Source: an uncultured bacterium
GTDB lineage: Bacteria > Bdellovibrionota_C > UBA2361 > JANWWW01
NCBI GenBank assembly: GCA_938038205.1
Contig: CALHSA010000021.1
Span: 1-19,888, forward strand
Length of the DNA: 19,888 nt
Reading direction: 5' to 3'
The first letter of the stretch is position 1; each line of letters opens with the position of its first letter. This document shows, piece by piece, positions 13,855 to 19,888 of this stretch. The notes under the pieces were generated by a model. The model did not search any database and had not been told where the DNA came from. It saw only the letters and a program-made list of their open reading frames with translations. A program made the position numbers and the translations under genes.

Positions 13855-14466
13855 ATGGAAAATCAAGAGGAAACAATAATAAGAATTAACGGCCAGGATT
13901 ATTTAGTTAATTTAAGCAACCTTAATAAACTAACGGAATTATTGGATTCACTGAGCCCGTATATTGATCCAGAGCATATGATCGTTGATATTACTTTTAA
14001 CGGAAATAATTTAGAGGAAACAGACTGGGACAGTTCAATAAAAAAGTTTTCTGGGGGTGTTTTTGAGATTAAGACAGATAGTCCTAAAAATTTTGCAATT
14101 TCTCGTCTAAAAGAATCGCCTTACATAGTAAACGCCATTTTGAAAATTATTAGGGAGGCCAGATTGTTATTTGCAGAGGGCAGAGTGAGAGAGGCTAACG
14201 ATATGATGGTTAAGGGGGTTAACGCTCTGAAGGAATTTTTTAATTGGTTTGGAGTCATATCTCGATTATTAGACCCTGAGATGGTGAAAATTTTTGACAT
14301 TAGCGAGGTTGTTGAAAATTTAGCTAATCAATGTGAAAAAGTCGCTAATGCGCAAATATATCAATCCTGGTGGGGTATCTCGGAGACCTTGAAAAATCAG
14401 GTTGAGCCTATTCTTGATGAGTTAGAAACTTTTCTACGAAAAACTTTAAGGAGCCAAGCACTATGA
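13855..14466 (+). CDS. Hypothetical protein with beta-rich N-terminus and helical C-terminus
   Basis: A 203-residue acidic soluble protein that I do not recognise. Residues 6-75 alternate short beta-type strands and a helix (TIIRINGQDYLV, LTELLDSL, HMIVDITFNGNNLE, GGVFEIKT), which looks like a small ubiquitin-like or beta-grasp fold. The remainder is helical: YIVNAILKIIREARLLFAEG, ANDMMVKGVNALKEFFNWFG, ISEVVENLANQCEKV, with an aromatic SWWG near residue 172. No signal peptide or membrane segment. It overlaps the next gene by ATGA and an AAGGAG ribosome site for that gene sits in its last codons. Its position at the head of a sigma-54/two-component operon suggests a partner of the 14463 protein. 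The helical part, with paired charged helices, could be a four-helix bundle chaperone-like domain; this is speculation. Confidence 0.78.
   Translation: MENQEETIIRINGQDYLVNLSNLNKLTELLDSLSPYIDPEHMIVDITFNGNNLEETDWDSSIKKFSGGVFEIKTDSPKNFAISRLKESPYIVNAILKIIREARLLFAEGRVREANDMMVKGVNALKEFFNWFGVISRLLDPEMVKIFDISEVVENLANQCEKVANAQIYQSWWGISETLKNQVEPILDELETFLRKTLRSQAL
14448..14453 (+). promoter_or_regulatory. Strong Shine-Dalgarno site for the 14463 gene
   Basis: AAGGAG lies 9 bases before the ATG at 14463. It is the only consensus ribosome binding site at usable distance that I find in the window, which suggests that this protein is made at a higher or separately set rate within the operon. Confidence 0.75.
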
Positions 14467-16421
14467 TTAACTTTTTATTATCTAAGCCAAATAAACTTGT
14501 TGAGCATTTTTTAGCACGTGTTTTCAAGGGATGTTCTTTTGACTCGAAAAAGATCGAATCAACTATTTTTGTTTTAACTGAATCTCATGAGATAAGTCCG
14601 CCTGATTTTGTTCCAGCTGGAGTGATTGATTGCCACTTAGGGGCACGATTAAGCGCAAACCCAGAGCTTTCTGAATGGTTCAACAAGTTTGATGGAAAGA
14701 AGATATCATTTAACCCAAATAGAAAAAACTTTCAGTTCAGAGATTTGAGATTGTTAAGTTTGCCAGAGACTTCTGAAGGCACCGATTCGTCCTCAAGAGG
14801 CACGTTGATAATCCTACCTGAAGCTGAATTTGATGAGGATCTGGTTGAAGCAATGAAGAATCATTGCCCTGATGTTTCAATAGTTGCTGCAGAGAGTATA
14901 GAATCTTTAGAGAGGTTATCAGAGTTAGTTTCAAAATACGCCACAATTGTAAACCCTACTCTTGAGGTAGATTTTCCATTAATTGAATTGCTAGCTTACC
15001 ACCACAGAAAAAGTATTATAACTACTCAGTATGGGTGTGTTTATGACTATTTAGGTAATCATGCATATTACTTTATCCCTGATAATCACAAAAGTTATGC
15101 AAGCTTGTTAAGAGTGGCAGGATTCCAACCGTCGGATCAAATTACTCTAGGTGGAGATTTATTTTCACAACTGCAGATGGATTTTGGTTATTTAAACTCT
15201 GAAGAAAGTGTTCTCGAGAAAGTTGAATTATTAATAGTGGAATCAAGATTAGATGAAGCTAAGTCACTCATAAAAAATGGGTTGGAGCAATTTAAGGACT
15301 CTGCTGTTTTAAGGCGAGCATATGGGATAATTTTAATGTCAGAGGGGTCTTTTGATGAGGCAAAAACCTGGCTATTAGAGAGTTACATATTAGATCCGAA
15401 TAATTCTAGAACCCTCTGTGCACTCGGTATGGTTTATGCAAACTCTGGGTTGGTTAACAAAGCTAAAGAGTTTTTGGTAAAAAGCTTTCATACTTCAGAT
15501 CAACCGTTGATTCCGTTGTTTAAATTAATCGAATTAGCTTACAGAGACTCAGATTTTTCCGAGGCGATCTCATGTTTGGAGGAGTATTTAGCAAAAACTA
15601 ATTTTGAGAATCTTGATTTAATTTTTACCCTAGCAGGTCTGCATTACAAGGCCCATAACTTCAAGGAGAGCTTAAAGCATTTAAATAGCGTTTTGGAAAG
15701 AAATCCAAATTACGAGGCAGCTGCACAGCTTAAGGAAATGGTTCTAGAGGCTATTAAAACTCAAGAGCCTTTATCGGAACCTGCCCAAGAGATTGTTGAG
15801 GAAATTCGAGTAACTGTTGAAAAAGATATCGAAGCGATTCTGAATAAAGTTGAGGCCTTAAAAAAATCTGGGGATTATCTCTCTGCATTTAAATTACTAT
15901 CCGATAATTACAACGAAGAACTTGATCCCGTACTACTTGAAAAAATGAGATTTTTGATGATGGAAATTAAAGTGTTAATGTGGGATCTTGATTTTTACAC
16001 TTCAAACTTTGAGTTTTTTGAACAGCAATATTCAAACCATCCAAGGTGGCTTAGTATTAAAGGTACTGTTGATTTAATCAATGGAAACCTTACCGAAGCA
16101 GAGAGGCACTTCAAAGAGGCTGTGGAATTAAATCCTAAAATGGATGTTCCTTGGGCAGGTTTAGCTCTGGTATCTGAGCTCAAAGAAGATTTTGAGACTG
16201 CTTACGAATACTATTTAAGAAGTCTAAAAATAAATCCATTAAATTTAAGAGCAGTTCTCGGCCTATCAGAAATATGTTTACGTAACAACAAGCCTCATGA
16301 GGCAATAGGGTGGGTCGAACGATTTATGAGTGAGTGCCCGGAGTGTGAGGAATTAAAAGAGGTTTACCAAAGACTACTCGCAGCTAAATCGGGTGAACTT
16401 GAGAATAACGTAGTTGGTTAG
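14463..16421 (+). CDS. Glycosyltransferase-like N-terminal domain fused to two TPR arrays
   Basis: A 652-residue soluble protein. Residues 100-240 read like the C-terminal half of a GT-B glycosyltransferase: GTLIILPEAEFDEDLVEAM, then LVSKYATIVNPTLEVDFPLIELLAYHHRKSII, the place where GT4 enzymes have 'PS..EGFGLP.lEAMA.G.PVI', followed by a nucleotide-loop-like stretch with DYLGNHAYYF. The usual Glu-x7-Glu is not preserved, so catalysis is doubtful. Residues about 255-430 and 530-635 form tetratricopeptide repeats (AYGIILMSEGSFDEAKTWL, LTEAERHFKEAVELNPKMD, ETAYEYYLRSLKINPLNLRA). An acidic linker with EEIRVTVEKDIEAILNKVEAL lies between. ATG overlaps the previous stop and has a strong ribosome site. 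TPR arrays bind partner proteins; TPR-glycosyltransferase fusions are known in flagellin glycosylation, but no such target is in view. Confidence 0.72.
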   Translation: MINFLLSKPNKLVEHFLARVFKGCSFDSKKIESTIFVLTESHEISPPDFVPAGVIDCHLGARLSANPELSEWFNKFDGKKISFNPNRKNFQFRDLRLLSLPETSEGTDSSSRGTLIILPEAEFDEDLVEAMKNHCPDVSIVAAESIESLERLSELVSKYATIVNPTLEVDFPLIELLAYHHRKSIITTQYGCVYDYLGNHAYYFIPDNHKSYASLLRVAGFQPSDQITLGGDLFSQLQMDFGYLNSEESVLEKVELLIVESRLDEAKSLIKNGLEQFKDSAVLRRAYGIILMSEGSFDEAKTWLLESYILDPNNSRTLCALGMVYANSGLVNKAKEFLVKSFHTSDQPLIPLFKLIELAYRDSDFSEAISCLEEYLAKTNFENLDLIFTLAGLHYKAHNFKESLKHLNSVLERNPNYEAAAQLKEMVLEAIKTQEPLSEPAQEIVEEIRVTVEKDIEAILNKVEALKKSGDYLSAFKLLSDNYNEELDPVLLEKMRFLMMEIKVLMWDLDFYTSNFEFFEQQYSNHPRWLSIKGTVDLINGNLTEAERHFKEAVELNPKMDVPWAGLALVSELKEDFETAYEYYLRSLKINPLNLRAVLGLSEICLRNNKPHEAIGWVERFMSECPECEELKEVYQRLLAAKSGELENNVVG

Positions 16422-16436
16422 AAGTTTCTATAAAAT

Positions 16437-17435
16437 ATGATTAGAAATTTTGCTGGTATAATTACTGCCTCATATAAATTAATTAAAGTTTGTGAACAGA
16501 TAGAGAAAGTTGCAACCACTGATGCAACGATTTTAGTCACTGGGGAGAGTGGAACTGGAAAAGAATTAGTTGCTAGGGCAATTCACAAATTATCAAAAAG
16601 GTCAGGTAATTTTATCAGTATAAATTGTGCAGCTATTCCAGATGATATTCTGGAATCGGAGTTATTTGGTTATGTTAAGGGAGCTTTTACCGGGGCTTTC
16701 AATTCTCGTGAGGGTAAGTTTCAAGCAGCGAATAAGGGAACGCTGTTTCTTGATGAAATTGGTGAGATGAGTTTGCGCTTACAAGCAAAATTATTACGAG
16801 TTATTCAAGAGAAAACAGTACAAAAATTAGGTAGCAATGTAGATGAACAAGTTGATGTCAGAATTGTAGCTGCAACAAATAAAAACCTTAGGGATGAGGT
16901 AGTAAAGGGCAACTTTAGAGAAGATTTACTTTACAGACTAGAGGTGGTTCATTTTGAACTACCACCTTTAAGAGAGAGAAAAGAGGATATATCTGTGCTT
17001 GCTCACCATTTCTTAGAAAAATTTAAATCCAAGTACTCCAAAAATATCTCAATGAGTCAATCTTTTATCGAGCCATTAAAAATGCATGAGTTTAGAGGAA
17101 ATGTACGAGAATTGCAGAATATCATTGAAAGGGCTGTCCTTCTGTGTGATAGCCCGGAGTTAACCTCAAAAGATTTACCTGCTTATGTTTTAAAAAATAT
17201 TGATGTAAAAGAGGAATATAAAACAGATGTTTGTGATAAGAAGGAGCTCCAGACATTTAATTTAGATTTTGATCGTATTAATTTAGTGGAGTTTTTAACC
17301 AATATTGAAAAAGAAATAATTTTGAGAGCACTTGAAAAAGCCGGGGGTAATAAAACTGTTGCCGCGGAAATGCTGAATGTTAACAGAACTACTTTGATTG
17401 AAAAAATAAAAAGATTATGCAAAGAAGCTGCTTAA
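16437..17435 (+). CDS. PspF-like sigma-54 transcriptional activator without receiver domain
   Basis: A 332-residue bacterial enhancer-binding protein. The AAA+ domain begins almost at once: Walker A GESGTGKE (36-43), the sigma-54 contact loop GAFTGA (82-87), Walker B GTLFLDE (101-107), sensor and arginine-finger region NFREDLLYRL, PPLRERKEDI, then GNVRELQN. A Fis-type helix-turn-helix ends the protein (GGNKTVAAEMLNVNRTTLIEKIKRL). It uses ATP to open sigma-54 promoters. With no N-terminal receiver, PAS or GAF domain it resembles PspF and must be controlled by partners or by its own level. It starts 15 bases after the TPR gene; the TATAAAAT directly before ATG is too close to be its promoter. 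The next ORF starts inside its last codons. Confidence 0.93.
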   Translation: MIRNFAGIITASYKLIKVCEQIEKVATTDATILVTGESGTGKELVARAIHKLSKRSGNFISINCAAIPDDILESELFGYVKGAFTGAFNSREGKFQAANKGTLFLDEIGEMSLRLQAKLLRVIQEKTVQKLGSNVDEQVDVRIVAATNKNLRDEVVKGNFREDLLYRLEVVHFELPPLRERKEDISVLAHHFLEKFKSKYSKNISMSQSFIEPLKMHEFRGNVRELQNIIERAVLLCDSPELTSKDLPAYVLKNIDVKEEYKTDVCDKKELQTFNLDFDRINLVEFLTNIEKEIILRALEKAGGNKTVAAEMLNVNRTTLIEKIKRLCKEAA

Positions 17436-18124
17436 CTGCGTTAATTTTGATTGCAATTGGATTAAATACAGAATCTTTGTTTGAAATATCACCAATGTCT
17501 ATGCAGAGTGCCATAGAAGTTATTAAAAATAAATCTGAGGATGATTTTAAAAACGCACTCGCTTATTTTAGTCTAGGTCTTGATGAAATTGCTTTTAAAT
17601 TATCAAAAGAATTATCTATTCGAAAAAATATAACACTAAACCAGAGGGTTCAGGCTCTAATGCTCAGTGGTATCACGGCTTATCGTTTGGCTAATTGGAC
17701 AGAGTGCGTAGATGCGCTTGAAAAACTTGAGTCTCTTAATGTTAAATCTCCCAGCTTACGGGATTTAAAAATTGTTTGTCAAATTAAGTCAGGAAATTCA
17801 AGCCAGGTTGAAATGCAATTAGAGGATGTAAATTCTCTTGATTTTAAACTTTTAGCCACTTTGCTTGAGTTGAGGATTAAGGAAAAAAACCATGAGGAGG
17901 CACTAAAACTTTTCAGAGCCCTACCTAATTCTTATAGAAACCTGTACCTTGGAGGGTTGTTAAAACTACTTCTTGAAAAAAAGGCATTCTTAGAGCTGGA
18001 GATGGTGGCTAACTTTTTCAACTTACAAAAATCGATTGGGATTGTAGTAAACATGATTGGCATCAACGTCGAGACTGATTTGGGTAAATTTAATGATCTT
18101 TTACAAAAACTAAATTTTTCATGA
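17417..18124 (+). CDS. TPR-like helical protein, possibly exported or membrane-anchored
   Basis: A 235-residue protein. The start (MQRSCLTALILIAIGL) is a short basic and hydrophobic segment that may be a signal peptide or anchor, though weak. The rest is helical with TPR-like spacing: ALAYFSLGLDEIAFKLSKEL, ALMLSGITAYRLANWTECVDALEKL, LLELRIKEKNHEEALKLFRALP. No catalytic motif. ATG at 17417 overlaps the activator gene by 19 bases and its stop overlaps the histidine kinase start by ATGA, so it is embedded in a regulatory operon. A protein-binding role toward the soluble kinase or toward the activator is a reasonable inference. The family is not recognised. Confidence 0.7.
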   Translation: MQRSCLTALILIAIGLNTESLFEISPMSMQSAIEVIKNKSEDDFKNALAYFSLGLDEIAFKLSKELSIRKNITLNQRVQALMLSGITAYRLANWTECVDALEKLESLNVKSPSLRDLKIVCQIKSGNSSQVEMQLEDVNSLDFKLLATLLELRIKEKNHEEALKLFRALPNSYRNLYLGGLLKLLLEKKAFLELEMVANFFNLQKSIGIVVNMIGINVETDLGKFNDLLQKLNFS

Positions 18125-18810
18125 GTCTGATTGAAAAATCTGACACCATATTAACAAAATCTGATAAAGGCATTGAGCCTTTTTTATCAGCTATATTAGC
18201 TCATGAAGTTCGAAATCCTCTTGGTTATATGAAACTGGCAGTATCTGGATTAAACTCTTTAGTTCAAGATCCAAGAGGCAAAACTTTTATCGATATTATT
18301 AGTAGGGGAATTGATCAGATTAATTCAACCATAGAGCAAGTTCTCTACTGCTCTGATTGTAAAAAATTAAATCTAAATTTAATTAACATTACGGATGAGG
18401 TAACAACGATAGTTGAGAATTTTAATAAAAAAAGTATACGACTAATAACTCCTACAATTTGCTATTGGTATTCAGATTGTGTAGCTTTTCGGCGATTGAT
18501 TACTAATTTAATTGAAAATGCTATAAAAGCTACAGAGAACATTCCGAATGATCCATTTATATTGGTAGAGGTTAAGAAGTTTGATGGAATTCTTTTAGTG
18601 AGGATACTCGATAATGGCGGAGGTTTCCCTGATGGTTTTAATGAAAAGTCTATTCAACCTGGTTTTTCTCTTTTTAAAAGAGGACTTGGTTTAGGGCTGT
18701 TTGTTTGTAAGCGTTTGGCCGAAAATTTGAATGCTCGGCTTATTATAAAAAACTCTGTTATAAATGGGCGTTTAGGAGCTCAAGTTAATCTAATTTTTAA
18801 ATCGGTATGA
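18121..18810 (+). CDS. Soluble histidine kinase of NtrB/FlrB type, lacking a sensor domain
   Basis: A 229-residue kinase made almost only of the catalytic core. H box AHEVRNPLG with phosphoacceptor His28, dimer helix around SRGIDQINSTIEQVL, N box NLIENAIKA, G1 box DNGGGFPDG, F box GFSLFKRG and G2 box GLGLGLFVCKRL are all present. No membrane segment, PAS or GAF domain precedes the H box; there are only about 20 residues. It should phosphorylate the response regulator that starts in its stop codon (ATGA, 18807-18810). The sensory input is absent from the chain and may come from a binding partner, for example the TPR-like protein encoded directly upstream. Five cysteines occur around YCSDCKK and YSDC, one CxxC-like pair, of unknown meaning. 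Confidence 0.92.
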   Translation: MSLIEKSDTILTKSDKGIEPFLSAILAHEVRNPLGYMKLAVSGLNSLVQDPRGKTFIDIISRGIDQINSTIEQVLYCSDCKKLNLNLINITDEVTTIVENFNKKSIRLITPTICYWYSDCVAFRRLITNLIENAIKATENIPNDPFILVEVKKFDGILLVRILDNGGGFPDGFNEKSIQPGFSLFKRGLGLGLFVCKRLAENLNARLIIKNSVINGRLGAQVNLIFKSV

Positions 18811-19888
18811 GTAAGATTCTAATTGTTGAGGATGATCTTAATTTTAGGAAAACCCTGGTGATGTTTTTGAGTGAAAATTATGATCTAGTAGAGGCAGAAA
18901 ATGGAGCAGAGGCATTAAAAATATTAGAGAATGAAAAAGATATAGATTTAATAATATCAGATCAGATAATGGAACCCATTAATGGGTGTGATTTACTAAA
19001 AAATATTAGACAGAGAGGTCTTAATACCTCTTTTATCCTAATAACTGCTTACGGATCGGTACAAACTGCTGTTGAAGCGATGAAGCTTGGAGCTAATGAT
19101 TTTATTCAAAAGCCATTCTCTCTGTCTGATATTAAGAGAGCGATTGAGAGAGTTCTTGAGGTAAGAGAGGATAAAGGATTAAGTCTTCTCGATATAAAAC
19201 TACCGATTGTTACAAAACATCCTAAAATGATTACATTACTAAAAATATGCGAAATTATAGCAAGAAGCGATTGTACTGTTTTAATTGAAGGTGAGTCTGG
19301 AGTTGGGAAAGAAGTCATCGCTAGAGCAATACATTCTATGAGTCCGAGACGCAATGGTCCGTGTATAGTTATTAATTGTGGAGCGATTCCAGATCATCTA
19401 CTTGAGTCTGAGCTTTTTGGTTTTGAAAAGGGTTCGTTTACTGGTGCGGATAGGAGAAAGCTTGGCAAGATTGAATTAGCTCATAATGGAACTTTAGTGC
19501 TCGATGAGGTGTCTGAGCTGCCTTTAAACCTTCAAGTTAAGCTTCTCCGGGTTTTACAAGATAGAAAAGTTGAAAGATTAGGAAGCACCGAATCTCAAGA
19601 GATAAATTTCAGATTAATAGCCATATCAAACAAAAGCTTACTTAAATGTTGCAATGAAGGAAAATTCCGATTTGATTTATACTACAGACTTAATGTAATG
19701 CCGTTATTCGTTCCTCCTCTCAGGGAGAGGAAAGAAGATATACCTTTATTGGCTAATTATTTCTTAAAGAAATTTTGCCCAAAATTTTCGACGCTTCCGG
19801 CAAACATTTGTGAGAAACTTATGGAGTATGATTGGCCAGGTAATGTTCGTGAGCTTCAAAACGCTTGTGAAAGAGTAGCAGTCCTTTC
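18807..19888 (+). CDS. NtrC-family response regulator, 3'-truncated by the window edge
   Basis: An open frame from ATG 18807 runs off the window end (360 residues seen). The receiver has the acidic pair Asp9-Asp10, phosphoacceptor Asp52 (ISDQIMEPING), Thr80 and Lys102 (FIQKPF). The AAA+ domain follows: Walker A GESGVGKE (162-169), sigma-54 loop GSFTGA (209-214; Ala to Ser at the second position), Walker B GTLVLDE, FRFDLYYRLNV, PPLRERKEDIPLL and GNVRELQN. The DNA-binding end is outside the window. Phosphorylated members activate sigma-54 promoters. It overlaps the upstream histidine kinase by ATGA, forming a cognate pair, the second sigma-54 activator within one operon. Confidence 0.93.
   Translation, partial: MSKILIVEDDLNFRKTLVMFLSENYDLVEAENGAEALKILENEKDIDLIISDQIMEPINGCDLLKNIRQRGLNTSFILITAYGSVQTAVEAMKLGANDFIQKPFSLSDIKRAIERVLEVREDKGLSLLDIKLPIVTKHPKMITLLKICEIIARSDCTVLIEGESGVGKEVIARAIHSMSPRRNGPCIVINCGAIPDHLLESELFGFEKGSFTGADRRKLGKIELAHNGTLVLDEVSELPLNLQVKLLRVLQDRKVERLGSTESQEINFRLIAISNKSLLKCCNEGKFRFDLYYRLNVMPLFVPPLRERKEDIPLLANYFLKKFCPKFSTLPANICEKLMEYDWPGNVRELQNACERVAVL

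Noticed and set aside
16429-16436. TATAAAAT directly before the ATG of the PspF-like activator as a promoter
   Set aside because: A -10 touching the start codon would begin transcription inside the gene; co-transcription with the TPR gene fits better.

Overview
The window is AT-rich bacterial chromosome, packed with mostly housekeeping-type genes and no mobile element, CRISPR array, rRNA or tRNA that I can see. Ribosomal protein L33, acyl carrier protein, LepB, YgfZ, a CcmH-like protein, a Hanks-type Ser/Thr kinase with a membrane tail, and two sigma-54 activators together suggest a Gram-negative, didermic, probably uncultured lineage of the broad 'deltaproteobacterial' type (Bdellovibrionota, SAR324, Myxococcota or Desulfobacterota-like). 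That placement is inference; no phylogenetic marker was compared.

Layout. 1-198 is the end of rpmG, followed by a 340-base gene-free stretch with two inverted repeats and then acpP (minus). 833-4805 is a three-gene envelope cassette: a GT-C-like membrane protein, a second multi-spanning membrane protein, and a small PHP/amidohydrolase-like protein. 4719-5261 (minus) is an unknown gene. 5308-6534 is a SAMHD1/dGTPase-type HD phosphohydrolase. 6483-7591 (minus) holds a RecO-like protein, a small conserved protein and a tiny membrane protein. 7644-10001 is an operon of an HNH nuclease, a tRNA nucleotidyltransferase/poly(A) polymerase and an HD hydrolase. A CcmH-like gene (minus) is divergent from a membrane Ser/Thr kinase. 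ygfZ, lepB and a phosphopantetheinyl transferase form a compact minus-strand operon. 13855 to the window end is one tightly coupled operon: an unknown small protein, a glycosyltransferase-like/TPR protein, a PspF-like sigma-54 activator, a TPR-like protein, a soluble histidine kinase, and an NtrC-type response regulator cut by the window edge.

Genome style is the most striking feature. Genes in operons overlap by ATGA or GTGA or abut. Four convergent pairs overlap at their 3' ends by 21 to 111 bp. Five divergent pairs have start codons only 39 to 52 bp apart, with -10-like hexamers about 6 to 8 bases before most start codons. This implies leaderless or near-leaderless transcripts and interleaved divergent promoters. 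Shine-Dalgarno sequences are almost absent; a clear exception is the AAGGAG before the gene at 14463.

How the genes work together. The phosphopantetheinyl transferase (13306-13815) could activate the acyl carrier protein (539-793). The nucleotidyltransferase, HD hydrolases and HNH protein are nucleic-acid and nucleotide housekeeping. The 13855-19888 operon looks like a sigma-54 regulatory cascade, similar in part order to FlrA-FlrB-FlrC of flagellar systems, carried with two structural or enzymatic proteins of unknown role. It is the best candidate for an undescribed system here.
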